Origin: an uncultured Porphyromonadaceae bacterium
Lineage (GTDB): Bacteria; Bacteroidota; Bacteroidia; Bacteroidales; Muribaculaceae
Reading direction: 5' to 3'
Assembly: GCA_905193485.1 (NCBI GenBank)
Contig: CAJJOX010000004.1
Location: 1 to 23,462 of the forward strand
DNA: 23,462 bases
Shown here: piece by piece, positions 14,078 through 23,126 of the stretch
Layout: every line of letters begins with the position of its first letter
Position numbering within the stretch: the stretch's first letter is position 1
Made by a program: the position numbers and the translations under genes
The notes under the pieces: model-generated
The model's input: only the letters and a program-made list of their open reading frames with translations
Databases searched by the model: none
Told to the model about the DNA's origin: nothing

Positions 14078-17000
14078 ATGAATAAGAAGTTTAACGTCTA
14101 CGATAATTTCAATCTCCCGGCCATCAACAAAGAGGTGCTGGAGCAATGGAAGGCCTCGGGCCTGTTTGAACAGAGCATGAAGGTACGCGAAGGCTGCCCT
14201 TCGTTTGTGTTCTATGAGGGTCCGCCAAGCGCCAACGGCATGCCAGGCATCCATCACGTGATGGCCCGCACGATCAAAGATATATTCTGCCGCTACAAAA
14301 CCATGAAGGGTTTCCATGTCAAGCGCAAATCCGGAGGGGACACCCACGGACTTCCCGTGGAGCTGGGCGTCGAGAAATCGCTCGGCATCACCAAAGAAGA
14401 TATCGGCAAGAAAATCTCCGTTGACGAATATAACGCCGCATGCCGCAGCGAGGTGATGAAATATACCCGCGAGTGGGAGACACTCACATCGTCGATGGGC
14501 TACTGGGTCGACATGGAAAACCCGTACATCACCTACGACAACCGCTATATCGAAAGCGTGTGGTGGCTTCTGCGCCAGCTTTACGACAAAGGCTATCTCT
14601 ACAAAGGATATACCATCCAGCCCTACTCTCCGGCCGCCGGCACAGGCCTCAGCTCGCACGAGCTCAATCAACCCGGCTGCTACCGCGATGTCAAAGACAC
14701 CACATGCGTGGCGCAGTTTGAGATCACCGATCCGCTTGAAGCGATGACCGGCTGGGGCACGCCCTACTTCCTGGCATGGACCACCACGCCATGGACATTG
14801 CCGTCCAACACGGCGCTTGCCGTCGGCCCCTCGATAGTATACAAAGTGGTGCGCACCTACAACCCTTATTCGGGCAACAAGGAAACAGTGGTCGTGGCCG
14901 AGGCGCTCATGCATACGATGTTCAATGCCAAAGCCGCCGGCCTCCCGCTTGACGAATACACGAAGGGAGACAAACTGATTCCCTACGAAATCGTAGGCAC
15001 GTTCACCGGCACGGAACTCGTCGGACTCCACTACAAACAGCTCATTCCCTGGGTCAACCCAGGCGAAGGCGCCTTCCGTGTGATTCCCGGCGACTATGTG
15101 ACGACCGACGACGGCACCGGCATCGTGCACATCGCCGGCACTTTCGGCGCAGATGACCTCCGGGTGTCGCGTCAGGCCGGTGTGCCCCCGCTGCATCTCA
15201 TCGACCGCGACGGCATCATCCGCCCGATGGTCGACATGACAGGGCGCTTCTACATGCTGAGCGACCTTGACCCGAAGTTTGTCGAAACGATGGTCGACGT
15301 GGACGCCTACACGCCATGGCAGGGCAAATATGTGAAAAATGCCTACGACCCGACAAAGACCGACAAAGACGAAACACTCGATATTGAAATCTGCATGTGG
15401 CTCAAACAAAACGACAAGGTTTTCAAAATCGAGAAACATACCCACAGCTATCCCCACTGCTGGCGCACAGACAAACCGGTGCTCTACTATCCGCTTGACA
15501 GCTGGTTTATCCGCACCACAGCCGTCAGGGAACGGCTGATGCAACTCAACGAAGGCATCAAATGGAAACCGCAGTCGACCGGCACCGGCCGTTTCGGCAA
15601 ATGGCTTGAAAACCTTCAGGACTGGAACCTGTCGCGCAGCCGCTACTGGGGCACACCGCTGCCCATCTGGCGAACCGACGACGCCACGGAAGAAATCTGC
15701 ATCGACAGCGTGGAAATGCTCTACAATGAAATCGAAAAGGCTGTGAACGCGGGGTTGATGAAATCGAATCCCTATAAGGATCGCGGTTTCGTGCCGGGCG
15801 ACTATTCAAAGGCCAACTACGAGAAAATCGACCTTCACCGTCCGTATGTAGACGACATCGTGCTTCTTTCGCCGTCAGGCCGTCCGATGCACCGCGAGTC
15901 TGACCTTATCGATGTGTGGTTTGACTCAGGCTCCATGCCCTATGCCCAGATCCACTATCCGTTTGAAAACAAAGAAGGACTGGACAACGGCGAGCTCTAT
16001 CCCGCCGACTTCATAGCCGAGGGTGTCGACCAGACACGCGGATGGTTTTACACGCTGCATGCCATAGCCGGCATGGTGTTTGATTCGGTGGCCTACAAAG
16101 CCGTGATATCCAACGGACTGGTGCTCGACAAAGACGGCAACAAGATGTCGAAGCGTCTGGGCAACGCTGTCGACCCGTTCGGAGCCATAGCGAAATACGG
16201 TTCGGATCCGCTTCGCTGGTACATGATAAGCAACTCCTCGCCGTGGGACAACCTCAAGTTTGATCCCAGCGGCGTGGTGGAAGTGTCGCGTAAATTTTTT
16301 GCCACTCTCCACAACACATATTCCTTCTTCGCGCTTTATGCCAACGTCGACGGCTTCGACAATTCGCAGTCTCAGATTCCCGTGGCCGAACGTCCTGAAA
16401 TCGACCGATGGATCATATCGCTGCTCAACAGCCTCATCAAGACCGTCGACGAAGCACTTGCCGACTACGAACCGACTAAGGCCGCACGCGCCATCAGCGA
16501 ATTCGTCAACGACAACCTCTCCAACTGGTATGTCCGCCTCAACCGCAAGCGTTTCTGGGGCAAAGAAATGGACGCCGACAAGCTGGCCGCCTATCAGACA
16601 CTCTACACCTGCCTCGAAACCGTAGCGTTGCTTATAGCGCCGATTGCCCCGTTCTACGCCGACCGGCTATATGCCGACCTCACTTCGGTGACATCGGACA
16701 ACGCCGAATCGGTGCATCTGAAACTGATGCCCGAAGCCGACGAATCGGCCATTGACACGAATCTTGAAAACCGCATGCATCTTGCCCAGCAGATCACCTC
16801 GATGGTGCTGTCGCTGCGTCGCAAGGCCGACCTCAAAGTGCGTCAGCCCCTGCGCCGCATCATGATCCCCGCTGTCGATGAAGCGCAACGCATTGCCATC
16901 GAGTCGATGAAGGATCTCCTGCTCACCGAAGTGAATGTGAAGGAACTCGAGATGGTCGAGGCCGACTCGGGCGTGCTGGTGAAACGCGTTAAGCCCGACT

Positions 17001-17527
17001 TCAAGAAGCTCGGTCCGAAATTCGGCAAACTCATGAAACAGGTTGCCGCCGCCATTCAGAAAATGAGTCAGGCCGATATCTCCCGAATGGAACGCGAAGG
17101 CAGCGTGACGCTGAGTGTCGACGACACTGACGCCGTGATCGATCTCGCCGACGTCGAGGTGATATCAGAGGATATCCCGGGTTGGCTTGTGACCAACGAA
17201 GGCAATGTGACCGTGGCTCTCGACATCACGCTCACCGACGACCTGCGCAACGAAGGCATCGCCCGCGACATCGTCAACCGCATCCAGAACATTCGCAAAA
17301 ACCGCGGATATGAAATCACCGACAAGATCATCCTTACGTTTGACATCAACGTGCCCTGCCGTGCGGCTGTAGAAGCCTACGGCGAATATATCGCCCGGCA
17401 AGTGCTCGCCGCCGAAATCGCCTTTGCGGAGAATATCGGCGAAACGGATGAGGGTGTGGAGGTGCTCGATCTTGACGGAATGAACATTCCGGTAAAAATC
17501 ACATTAAACAAGCAACAGCCTGTTTAA
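14078..17527 (+). CDS. ileS: Isoleucine-tRNA ligase
   Basis: A 1149-residue class I synthetase of the long IleRS type. Visible in order: the HIGH-type signature in PPSANGMPGIHHVMAR (residues 49-64), the CP1 editing domain with TTTPWTLPSN, SRYWGTPLPIW, VDQTRGWFYT, the KMSKR loop (689-693), an anticodon-binding domain with NWYVRLNRKRFW, and a long C-terminal extension. It charges tRNA-Ile in the cytoplasm. The open frame reaches a TTG at 14057, but that lies at the predicted transcription start, so the ATG at 14078 (MNKKFNVYDNF) is used. Two residues depart from what I expect in conserved motifs: Gly87 in SGGDTHGLP, normally GWD, and Gly354 in VHIAGTFGADD, normally Pro. dksA follows after 24 bp. 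Confidence 0.98.
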   Translation: MNKKFNVYDNFNLPAINKEVLEQWKASGLFEQSMKVREGCPSFVFYEGPPSANGMPGIHHVMARTIKDIFCRYKTMKGFHVKRKSGGDTHGLPVELGVEKSLGITKEDIGKKISVDEYNAACRSEVMKYTREWETLTSSMGYWVDMENPYITYDNRYIESVWWLLRQLYDKGYLYKGYTIQPYSPAAGTGLSSHELNQPGCYRDVKDTTCVAQFEITDPLEAMTGWGTPYFLAWTTTPWTLPSNTALAVGPSIVYKVVRTYNPYSGNKETVVVAEALMHTMFNAKAAGLPLDEYTKGDKLIPYEIVGTFTGTELVGLHYKQLIPWVNPGEGAFRVIPGDYVTTDDGTGIVHIAGTFGADDLRVSRQAGVPPLHLIDRDGIIRPMVDMTGRFYMLSDLDPKFVETMVDVDAYTPWQGKYVKNAYDPTKTDKDETLDIEICMWLKQNDKVFKIEKHTHSYPHCWRTDKPVLYYPLDSWFIRTTAVRERLMQLNEGIKWKPQSTGTGRFGKWLENLQDWNLSRSRYWGTPLPIWRTDDATEEICIDSVEMLYNEIEKAVNAGLMKSNPYKDRGFVPGDYSKANYEKIDLHRPYVDDIVLLSPSGRPMHRESDLIDVWFDSGSMPYAQIHYPFENKEGLDNGELYPADFIAEGVDQTRGWFYTLHAIAGMVFDSVAYKAVISNGLVLDKDGNKMSKRLGNAVDPFGAIAKYGSDPLRWYMISNSSPWDNLKFDPSGVVEVSRKFFATLHNTYSFFALYANVDGFDNSQSQIPVAERPEIDRWIISLLNSLIKTVDEALADYEPTKAARAISEFVNDNLSNWYVRLNRKRFWGKEMDADKLAAYQTLYTCLETVALLIAPIAPFYADRLYADLTSVTSDNAESVHLKLMPEADESAIDTNLENRMHLAQQITSMVLSLRRKADLKVRQPLRRIMIPAVDEAQRIAIESMKDLLLTEVNVKELEMVEADSGVLVKRVKPDFKKLGPKFGKLMKQVAAAIQKMSQADISRMEREGSVTLSVDDTDAVIDLADVEVISEDIPGWLVTNEGNVTVALDITLTDDLRNEGIARDIVNRIQNIRKNRGYEITDKIILTFDINVPCRAAVEAYGEYIARQVLAAEIAFAENIGETDEGVEVLDLDGMNIPVKITLNKQQPV

Positions 17528-17551
17528 ACCCTACAAAACGACTATGCCATC

Positions 17552-17935
17552 ATGAACGAAAAAACCCGATATTCCGATGAAGAGCTCCAGGAGTTCAAGG
17601 AAATAATACTGGAGAAGCTGGCCAAAGCCCAGCGCGATTATGAACTGCTTAAAGCCGATGTGACCAATTCGGAAGGCAACGACATTGCCGACACATCGCC
17701 AACATTCAAGGTGCTTGAAGAAGGCGCATCGACACTCGGCAAAGAGGAGGCGGGACGTCTGGCCCAGCGGCAGATGAAATTCATTCAGCATCTGCAGGCG
17801 GCTCTCGTGCGCATTGAGAACAAGACCTACGGCATCTGCCGCGAAACCGGCAAACTGATACCGAAGGAACGCCTACGCGCCGTGCCGCATGCCACACTCG
17901 GCATAGACATCAAAAACCGTCAGAACGGCAAATAG
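17552..17935 (+). CDS. DksA/TraR-family protein with a degenerate zinc finger
   Basis: A 127-residue protein with the DksA/TraR layout: a long helical coiled-coil region (about 8-85) and a C-terminal finger region (YGICRETGKLIPKERLRA, then VPHATL). Only one of the four usual zinc-binding cysteines remains (CRETG), as is common for the Bacteroidetes version, so it probably folds without zinc. E. coli DksA binds RNA polymerase through the secondary channel with ppGpp. The residue pattern at the coiled-coil tip here (DIADTSPTFKVLEEG) is not a clear DxxDxA, so function cannot be carried over directly. It lies between ileS and lspA, a conserved arrangement in the phylum. Confidence 0.88.
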   Translation: MNEKTRYSDEELQEFKEIILEKLAKAQRDYELLKADVTNSEGNDIADTSPTFKVLEEGASTLGKEEAGRLAQRQMKFIQHLQAALVRIENKTYGICRETGKLIPKERLRAVPHATLGIDIKNRQNGK

Positions 17936-17965
17936 ACGCCGCATTCTTTTATCCGTATTCTCAAG

Positions 17966-18658
17966 ATGAAAATTTCCAAAGGACTGCTGGCCACACTGAT
18001 TATCGCAGCGGTGATAATAGTCGACCAGATTCTCAAAATTTGGGTCAAGACCCACTTCTATCTCGGCGAAGAGGTGGTGGTCACCGATTGGTTCCGCCTG
18101 CTGTTTATTGAAAACAACGGCATGGCGTTCGGCATGGAGCTCGGGCCCAAGCTGTTTCTCACGCTGTTCCGCCTGTGTCTGGCCGGCGTGCTGATCTGGT
18201 ATATCTGGAAAATCAAGGACTCGGCATGTGTGCGCACCGGCTACATCGTGTGCCTCTCGCTGATTGTGGCGGGAGCGATCGGCAATATCATAGACTGCAC
18301 GTTTTACGGTCTGGTGTTCAACGCCCCGATGCCGCCCGAAACCGCCGTGCTGTTTCCACCTGACGGCGGCTACGGCACATTGTTCCACGGACGCGTCGTC
18401 GACATGCTCTATTTCCCGCTTTTCTCGTTCACCTGGCCCGAATGGATGCCATTGGTGGGGGGCGAGGTCTTTGAGTTTTTCAAACCCATTTTCAATTTTG
18501 CCGACGCCGCGATAACTGTCGGCATACTGGTGATGATTTTTTTCTATCACAAACAAATCCTGTCGCCCTCGCAGATCAAGGCCGAATGTTCGGCATCCGG
18601 CGGGGCAGAAAGCACCGCAGAGAAAGCGGATGGCGGCAACGACCGGGCCAACGGCTAA
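17966..18658 (+). CDS. lspA: Lipoprotein signal peptidase (signal peptidase II)
   Basis: A 230-residue inner membrane aspartic protease that cleaves the signal peptide of prolipoproteins ahead of the lipidated Cys. Family motifs are present: VDQILKIWVK (Asp20), ENNGMAFGM, the catalytic GNIIDCTFYG (Asp110) and FNFADAAITVGI (Asp180), with four predicted membrane helices. Between the catalytic Asp residues is a long periplasmic insert (about 118-172), usual for Bacteroidetes LspA. The C-terminal ~30 residues are a polar, Ala/Ser/Gly-rich tail. It lies 30 bp after the dksA-type gene and 3 bp before a lipoprotein gene that it presumably processes. Confidence 0.97.
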   Translation: MKISKGLLATLIIAAVIIVDQILKIWVKTHFYLGEEVVVTDWFRLLFIENNGMAFGMELGPKLFLTLFRLCLAGVLIWYIWKIKDSACVRTGYIVCLSLIVAGAIGNIIDCTFYGLVFNAPMPPETAVLFPPDGGYGTLFHGRVVDMLYFPLFSFTWPEWMPLVGGEVFEFFKPIFNFADAAITVGILVMIFFYHKQILSPSQIKAECSASGGAESTAEKADGGNDRANG

Positions 18659-18661
18659 GCG

Positions 18662-19489
18662 ATGAAACTGATTTCGCGCATATTGCCTTATCTCACCGTC
18701 GGGCTTCTTCTGCTCACGGCTTGCACCGGTGTGCCCGATGATGTGATACAACCGGAACAGATGGCCCGTCTGCTTGCCGACATCCACATCGGCGAAAGCG
18801 TAGTGGAAGGCAATCCGTCGAAATTTCCTACAGACTCGTCGAAACGGGCGTTCAAACAGGCTATTTATGCCAGCAACGGCGTGACTCCGGCCGAAGTCGA
18901 CTCTTCACTGAAATGGTATGGCTATCACATGGACAAATATGTGGAGGTCTATGACCGCACGATCGAGATGCTCAACGAGGATATAGAAACCGTGCAGAAA
19001 CGTGCGGGCTCCACAGCCACAGCCGTCAACTCCAGCAACGCGGTGGCCATGGAGGGCGACTCGGTGGATGTGTGGTATGACGTGCGTTTCCGTCCTTTCG
19101 CCTCAAACCTGCCAAGCGATATAATGCCGTTTGTGCTGCGCACTGAGCCCAACTGGGAACGTGGCGACGTCTACACTTTCCGATCAAAATTCACCGGCAA
19201 TTCCCGTCAGGCACATTTCAATGTGGCCGTGGAATATGACGACGGATCGGTGGAAACATCTTCGGCCAATCTGATCGGCGACGGCTGGCATGAAGTGAAA
19301 TTTGCACTCGACTCCGCACGCCAGGCGCGCGAGATCTACGGCACCCTCCAATACACCGGCCCGCGGGGAGAAACATCGTTTGTCGACTCAATCTCGCTGA
19401 CCCGCACCCGCTGGAAGCCGTCGAATGCCTCACTCCGTACAGGCACGAAAAACTTCCTCCGCAAACCTTACGCCACATCGCGAAAATGA
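18662..19489 (+). CDS. DUF4296-domain lipoprotein
   Basis: A 275-residue lipoprotein of unknown function. The N-terminus is a lipoprotein signal peptide: positive start, hydrophobic core (about 8-18) and lipobox LTAC with Cys21. Residues about 24-115 match DUF4296 (PDDVIQPEQMARLLADIHIG, then YASNGVTPAEVDSSLKWYG and YVEVYDRTIEML), an all-helical domain found next to lspA throughout Bacteroidetes. The remainder (about 135-250) has beta-rich repeats such as FRSKFTGNSRQAHFNVAVEY and a basic tail. Its start is 3 bp after the lspA stop, so the two are translationally linked. Confidence 0.9.
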   Translation: MKLISRILPYLTVGLLLLTACTGVPDDVIQPEQMARLLADIHIGESVVEGNPSKFPTDSSKRAFKQAIYASNGVTPAEVDSSLKWYGYHMDKYVEVYDRTIEMLNEDIETVQKRAGSTATAVNSSNAVAMEGDSVDVWYDVRFRPFASNLPSDIMPFVLRTEPNWERGDVYTFRSKFTGNSRQAHFNVAVEYDDGSVETSSANLIGDGWHEVKFALDSARQAREIYGTLQYTGPRGETSFVDSISLTRTRWKPSNASLRTGTKNFLRKPYATSRK

Positions 19490-19514
19490 CACACCCGCAT
19501 AACCTCCCACAGTT

Positions 19515-19715
19515 ATGGAGCGGATATATGCACATAAGATAATCTATGACGGAACATCATATCGGAATCATGTGATGGAGCTGTCTGATGACGGACATGT
19601 CAGGCTTTTCCCGTTCGCCGGCGAAATACATTCGACGCGCTTCATCTCAGGCACCGTGACAGTGACCGTCGAGGGAAATCCTCCGCACCTTCGCCCCATA
19701 CCGCACAAGCCATAA
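19515..19715 (+). CDS. Small conserved-looking hypothetical protein (66 aa)
   Basis: A 66-residue protein beginning MERIYAHKIIYDGTSYRNHV, followed by MELSDDGHVRLFPFAGEI and a short Thr/Val strand. The pattern RIYAHxI...NHVxELxDDGxVxxxxPFxxEI recalls a family of short Bacteroidetes proteins with a metal-dependent-hydrolase-like N-terminal strand arrangement; no function is known to me. There are no membrane segments or cysteines. It starts 25 bp after the DUF4296 lipoprotein gene and probably ends that operon. The following 93 bp (19716-19808) hold no evident terminator. Confidence 0.7.
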   Translation: MERIYAHKIIYDGTSYRNHVMELSDDGHVRLFPFAGEIHSTRFISGTVTVTVEGNPPHLRPIPHKP

Positions 19716-19808
19716 AAAGCAGTGGAAACATCATCAGTCGGGATCATTTGCGCCATTAGGTTGACAAGCAACTTATTTACAAGACAATAAACCACAAGCA
19801 TCATTGTT

Positions 19809-21947
19809 ATGAACATTTCCGGTCACGGAAGCCCTGACAAGACAGAAAAAACGAATCACTCAATCAATGGCAACATACACCGGCCGCTGACGGGCAAAGC
19901 CGGCCTTATAGTTATGAGTGTCGGATTGAGGCTGATAACCCTGACCGTGGCGCTGGGATTCATCCTGCGTCTGGTGATGATCGGCGTGACAGGTCCGTCG
20001 GAACTCGGGCTCACATTCTGGCAATATGCCGGCGGCTTTGCCATCGGCGCGATGAACGATGCGGCCTTCGCCGTTCTCTCGCTGGTGTTCATAATGGTTT
20101 ATTTCATCACGGCGGGCAACTGGAAATATGGCCGCATCACACGATGGACCATGCTTGGGGCCATCTGTTGCGCCATAGTCTACGTGACGTGGCTCAGCCC
20201 TTGGCTGCGTGAGTTCAACACCGGTCTGTGGCGTGTAATCTCAATTATGATGTTCTACTGGGCGGCCTGCTTCGCGCTGCGCATTTTTGTGCCTCGGATG
20301 CGATATGGCTGGACACGAGTGTGGATGACCGTCATACTGTTTATCTACGTCGCCGTGGCTCTGCTCAACAGCGTAGGCGAATATTTTTTCTGGAACGAAT
20401 TTGCGGTGCGCTACAACTTTATCGCCGTCGACTATCTCGTTTACACCTCGGAGGTGATAGGCAACATATTCGAATCATATCCCATAGTGCCGCTTTCGAT
20501 TGTGCTCCTCGCCGTGACGGGGGCGCTCACATGGCTGCTCTTCCGCCGCGACATAAAGCGGAGCGACGACTTATATGAATCGGGAGGCAAATGGTTTTCG
20601 GTTCTGCTCTATGTCTGCGCGGCAGCCGTAAGTCTTCTGTGGCTCGGATTGTCCGACGGATGGCAGCAGTCGGGCAACATGTACTACAACGAGCTTCAGG
20701 CAAACGGGCCGGTGCGTTTTTTCGACGCATTCATGAAAAACCGGCTCGATTATAAGAAATTTTACATCACCATCCCCGACACGGAGGCAGCGTCGATAGT
20801 CCACGGCATCTACGGCTCCACCGGTTGCAACGAACGCCTGGTGCAGTCCAACAGCATAGCCGACCCTCTCCCCAACATCGTGCTCATCACCATGGAAAGC
20901 ATGAGCGCATCCTATATGGAACGCTTCGGGGATACACGCAATCTGACACCGAATCTCGACTCGCTCTACCGTCAGTCGGTAGCGTTTGACCTCATGTTTG
21001 CCTGCGGCAACCGCACGGTGCGCGGCCTGGAGGCTCTCACGCTGTGTATCCCGCCGTCGGCCGGGCAGAGCCTTATCAAGCGCCCCGACCAGAAGCAACG
21101 CCCGAGCATCGGAAGCGTGCTGCGCGACAAGGGCTACCGCACCATGTTTTTCTACGGCGGCAAAAGCTATTTCGACAATATGGGTCCGTTTTTCACACGC
21201 AACGGCTATGAGGTGATCGACAAAAAAGACTTTCAGCCTGACCGGATCCGGTTCAGCAACATCTGGGGCGTGTGTGACGAGGATTCCTACGACCGCATGC
21301 TTGCCGAACTCGACGCAACGGCATCAGACCGGAAACCGTTTTTCGCCCATATGATGACCATAAGCAATCACCGTCCCTACACCTATCCCGAAGGCAGAAT
21401 AAGCATATCGCCGCAGAGTAAATCGCGTGAGGGTGCAGTGATGTATGCCGACTATGCCTTAGGCCGCTTCATGCGCATGGCCGCCGAAAAGCCATGGTTT
21501 GACAACACCGTGTTTGTTATCGTTGCCGACCATTGCGCATCAAGTGCAGGCCACACCGAACTGCCGCTAAACAACTACCACATCCCCGCGCTCATCCATG
21601 CACCCGGATTGTTTGCGCCGCAGACTGTCGGGCGCCCGGTTTCGCAAGTCGACATCATGCCCACACTTCTCTCGATGCTTGGCATTGGCTATGAATCGAG
21701 ATTCTACGGCACGGATGCACTGGCAGACGGTTACACCCCCAGAGCGTTTCTGGCCACATACCAGAGTCTTGGCTATCTTCAGGGCGACACGCTGACGGTG
21801 CTGTCGCCGGTGAAGCGCGTGCATCAGTTCGTGATCGCGCCCTCCCCTGATAATGCGCTGGACACCAAACCAGTCGAAACGGTCGACACGACACTCGTGG
21901 ACATAGCGGCCGCGCTTTATCAGACGTCGGCCGAATGGAACGATTGA
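19809..21947 (+). CDS. LTA-synthase-type membrane sulfatase-fold transferase
   Basis: A 712-residue protein with five predicted membrane helices (about 40-60, 78-102, 115-132, 142-160, 170-190, plus further ones to about 285) and an extracytoplasmic alkaline-phosphatase/sulfatase domain (about 353-650). Active-site features of the LtaS family are present: Glu363 in ITMESMS, the nucleophile Thr403 in GNRTVRGLEAL, His521 in SNHRPYTYPEG, and Asp574-His575 in VADHCAS. LtaS polymerises glycerol phosphate in Gram-positives. Bacteroidales lack lipoteichoic acid, so relatives here more likely move phosphoglycerol or phosphoethanolamine to glycans or lipids in the envelope (inference). It faces an LPS-transport permease gene tail to tail, 18 bp away. 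No clear promoter box is visible upstream. Confidence 0.9.
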   Translation: MNISGHGSPDKTEKTNHSINGNIHRPLTGKAGLIVMSVGLRLITLTVALGFILRLVMIGVTGPSELGLTFWQYAGGFAIGAMNDAAFAVLSLVFIMVYFITAGNWKYGRITRWTMLGAICCAIVYVTWLSPWLREFNTGLWRVISIMMFYWAACFALRIFVPRMRYGWTRVWMTVILFIYVAVALLNSVGEYFFWNEFAVRYNFIAVDYLVYTSEVIGNIFESYPIVPLSIVLLAVTGALTWLLFRRDIKRSDDLYESGGKWFSVLLYVCAAAVSLLWLGLSDGWQQSGNMYYNELQANGPVRFFDAFMKNRLDYKKFYITIPDTEAASIVHGIYGSTGCNERLVQSNSIADPLPNIVLITMESMSASYMERFGDTRNLTPNLDSLYRQSVAFDLMFACGNRTVRGLEALTLCIPPSAGQSLIKRPDQKQRPSIGSVLRDKGYRTMFFYGGKSYFDNMGPFFTRNGYEVIDKKDFQPDRIRFSNIWGVCDEDSYDRMLAELDATASDRKPFFAHMMTISNHRPYTYPEGRISISPQSKSREGAVMYADYALGRFMRMAAEKPWFDNTVFVIVADHCASSAGHTELPLNNYHIPALIHAPGLFAPQTVGRPVSQVDIMPTLLSMLGIGYESRFYGTDALADGYTPRAFLATYQSLGYLQGDTLTVLSPVKRVHQFVIAPSPDNALDTKPVETVDTTLVDIAAALYQTSAEWND

Positions 21948-21965
21948 AACACGCCCCGCGCGGAA

Positions 21966-23057
21966 TCAATAGTCGGACGCCTTACGGTAGAGAACCACAG
22001 CAATGATGGTGTAGACGATGTTGGGAATCCACATGGCAATCGCGGGCGACGTGTAGCCCGACACGGCGAAGGTGGAGGTGACTGTCATGAAAAGGATGTA
22101 GCTGAAGCTGAGCACGAGCCCGATGCCGATGTTGATGCCCATGCCGCCTTTGACCTTGCGCGACGAGAGCGACATGCCTATGACCGTAAGGATGAATGCC
22201 GCTGCGGTCATGGCGAAACGGCGGTGATATTCGATCTCGAAGTCTTTGATATTGGCCACCCCGCGTTCTTTCTGGCGGACGATGTAGCCGTTCAGGTCGG
22301 GTGTGGTCATCGTTTCATGGTCGTTTTTGGAGATAAGGAAGTCGCGCGGTTCAATCGGAATGACGGTGTCGAGTTTGGCGCCGCGTATGATCTCTTCGCG
22401 GTTGCCTTTAAAATTACGGATCATATAGTCGCGCACCTGCCAGTTGTGCAGCGAATCATAGCGGATCACTTGCGCCGTGAGGCGTGACACGAGCTTCTTA
22501 TCCTTGAATGACTCGAGCGAGAATTTGTAGCCGGTCTTGGTGTTGCTGTCGTAACGGCTCATGTACGCGATCTCGCCTTTTGCCACCTGTAGCTGGATGT
22601 TGGTGCCGTATTCAACCCGTTTGTTTTTCACGTAGGTGTTGGTGAAGTTGATGCGTTCGATGTTGGCGGGCGGGATAATGTAAGCGCTCAACAGATATGT
22701 CGCTACGGCTATGACAGTGGCCGATATGAGATAAGGCCGCATGAGGCGGCGGAAACTCATGCCCGACGAAAGCATGGCGATGATCTCCGAATTGTCGGCG
22801 AGCTTCGAGGTGAAGAAAATCACGGCTATGAACGTGAAAAGCGGGCTGAACTGATTGGCAAAGTAAGGCAGGAAGTTGAGAAAATAGTCGAAGAGCGTGG
22901 CCTTGAGCGGCGCTTTGAGAAAGGCGTCGAGCTTTTCGTTGACGTCGAACATCACGGTGATTGCCAGAATCAAAATGATGGCGAAGATATATGTGCCAAG
23001 AAATTTCCTGATTATATATCGGTCGAGTATCTTGAATGGCGAACGAAATTTCAGCAT
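21966..23057 (-). CDS. LptF/LptG-family (YjgP/YjgQ) permease
   Basis: A 363-residue inner membrane protein with three N-terminal helices (about 15-37, 63-83, 103-123), a periplasmic beta domain (about 130-270) and three C-terminal helices (about 285-360). DRYIIRKFLGTYIFA at the start and SSRKVKGGMGINIGIGL near the end are typical of this family, which forms the membrane part of the LptB2FG ABC transporter that extracts lipopolysaccharide. Sequence alone does not separate LptF from LptG here. It is 69 bp downstream of tgt with no promoter box between, and the tgt-lptFG pairing is common in Bacteroidetes. Confidence 0.93.
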   Translation of the reverse strand: MLKFRSPFKILDRYIIRKFLGTYIFAIILILAITVMFDVNEKLDAFLKAPLKATLFDYFLNFLPYFANQFSPLFTFIAVIFFTSKLADNSEIIAMLSSGMSFRRLMRPYLISATVIAVATYLLSAYIIPPANIERINFTNTYVKNKRVEYGTNIQLQVAKGEIAYMSRYDSNTKTGYKFSLESFKDKKLVSRLTAQVIRYDSLHNWQVRDYMIRNFKGNREEIIRGAKLDTVIPIEPRDFLISKNDHETMTTPDLNGYIVRQKERGVANIKDFEIEYHRRFAMTAAAFILTVIGMSLSSRKVKGGMGINIGIGLVLSFSYILFMTVTSTFAVSGYTSPAIAMWIPNIVYTIIAVVLYRKASDY

Positions 23058-23126
23058 GTTGCGATGTCGGTGAAATTGATGATGACTGTTGTTGTCTATT
23101 GATGTGTGATCGTGATCATTGGCTGA

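Noticed and set aside
13913..15544. A 543-codon open frame on the minus strand opposite ileS
   Set aside because: It lies antisense to the IleRS catalytic and editing domains, which are clearly coding on the plus strand. Its His/Val/Ala-rich product is the usual mirror of a GC-rich gene.
21948..21965. Short inverted repeat (ATTGA/TCAAT) between the convergent LtaS-type and lptF/G genes
   Set aside because: A 5-bp stem with no T-run on either strand is too weak to call a bidirectional terminator.
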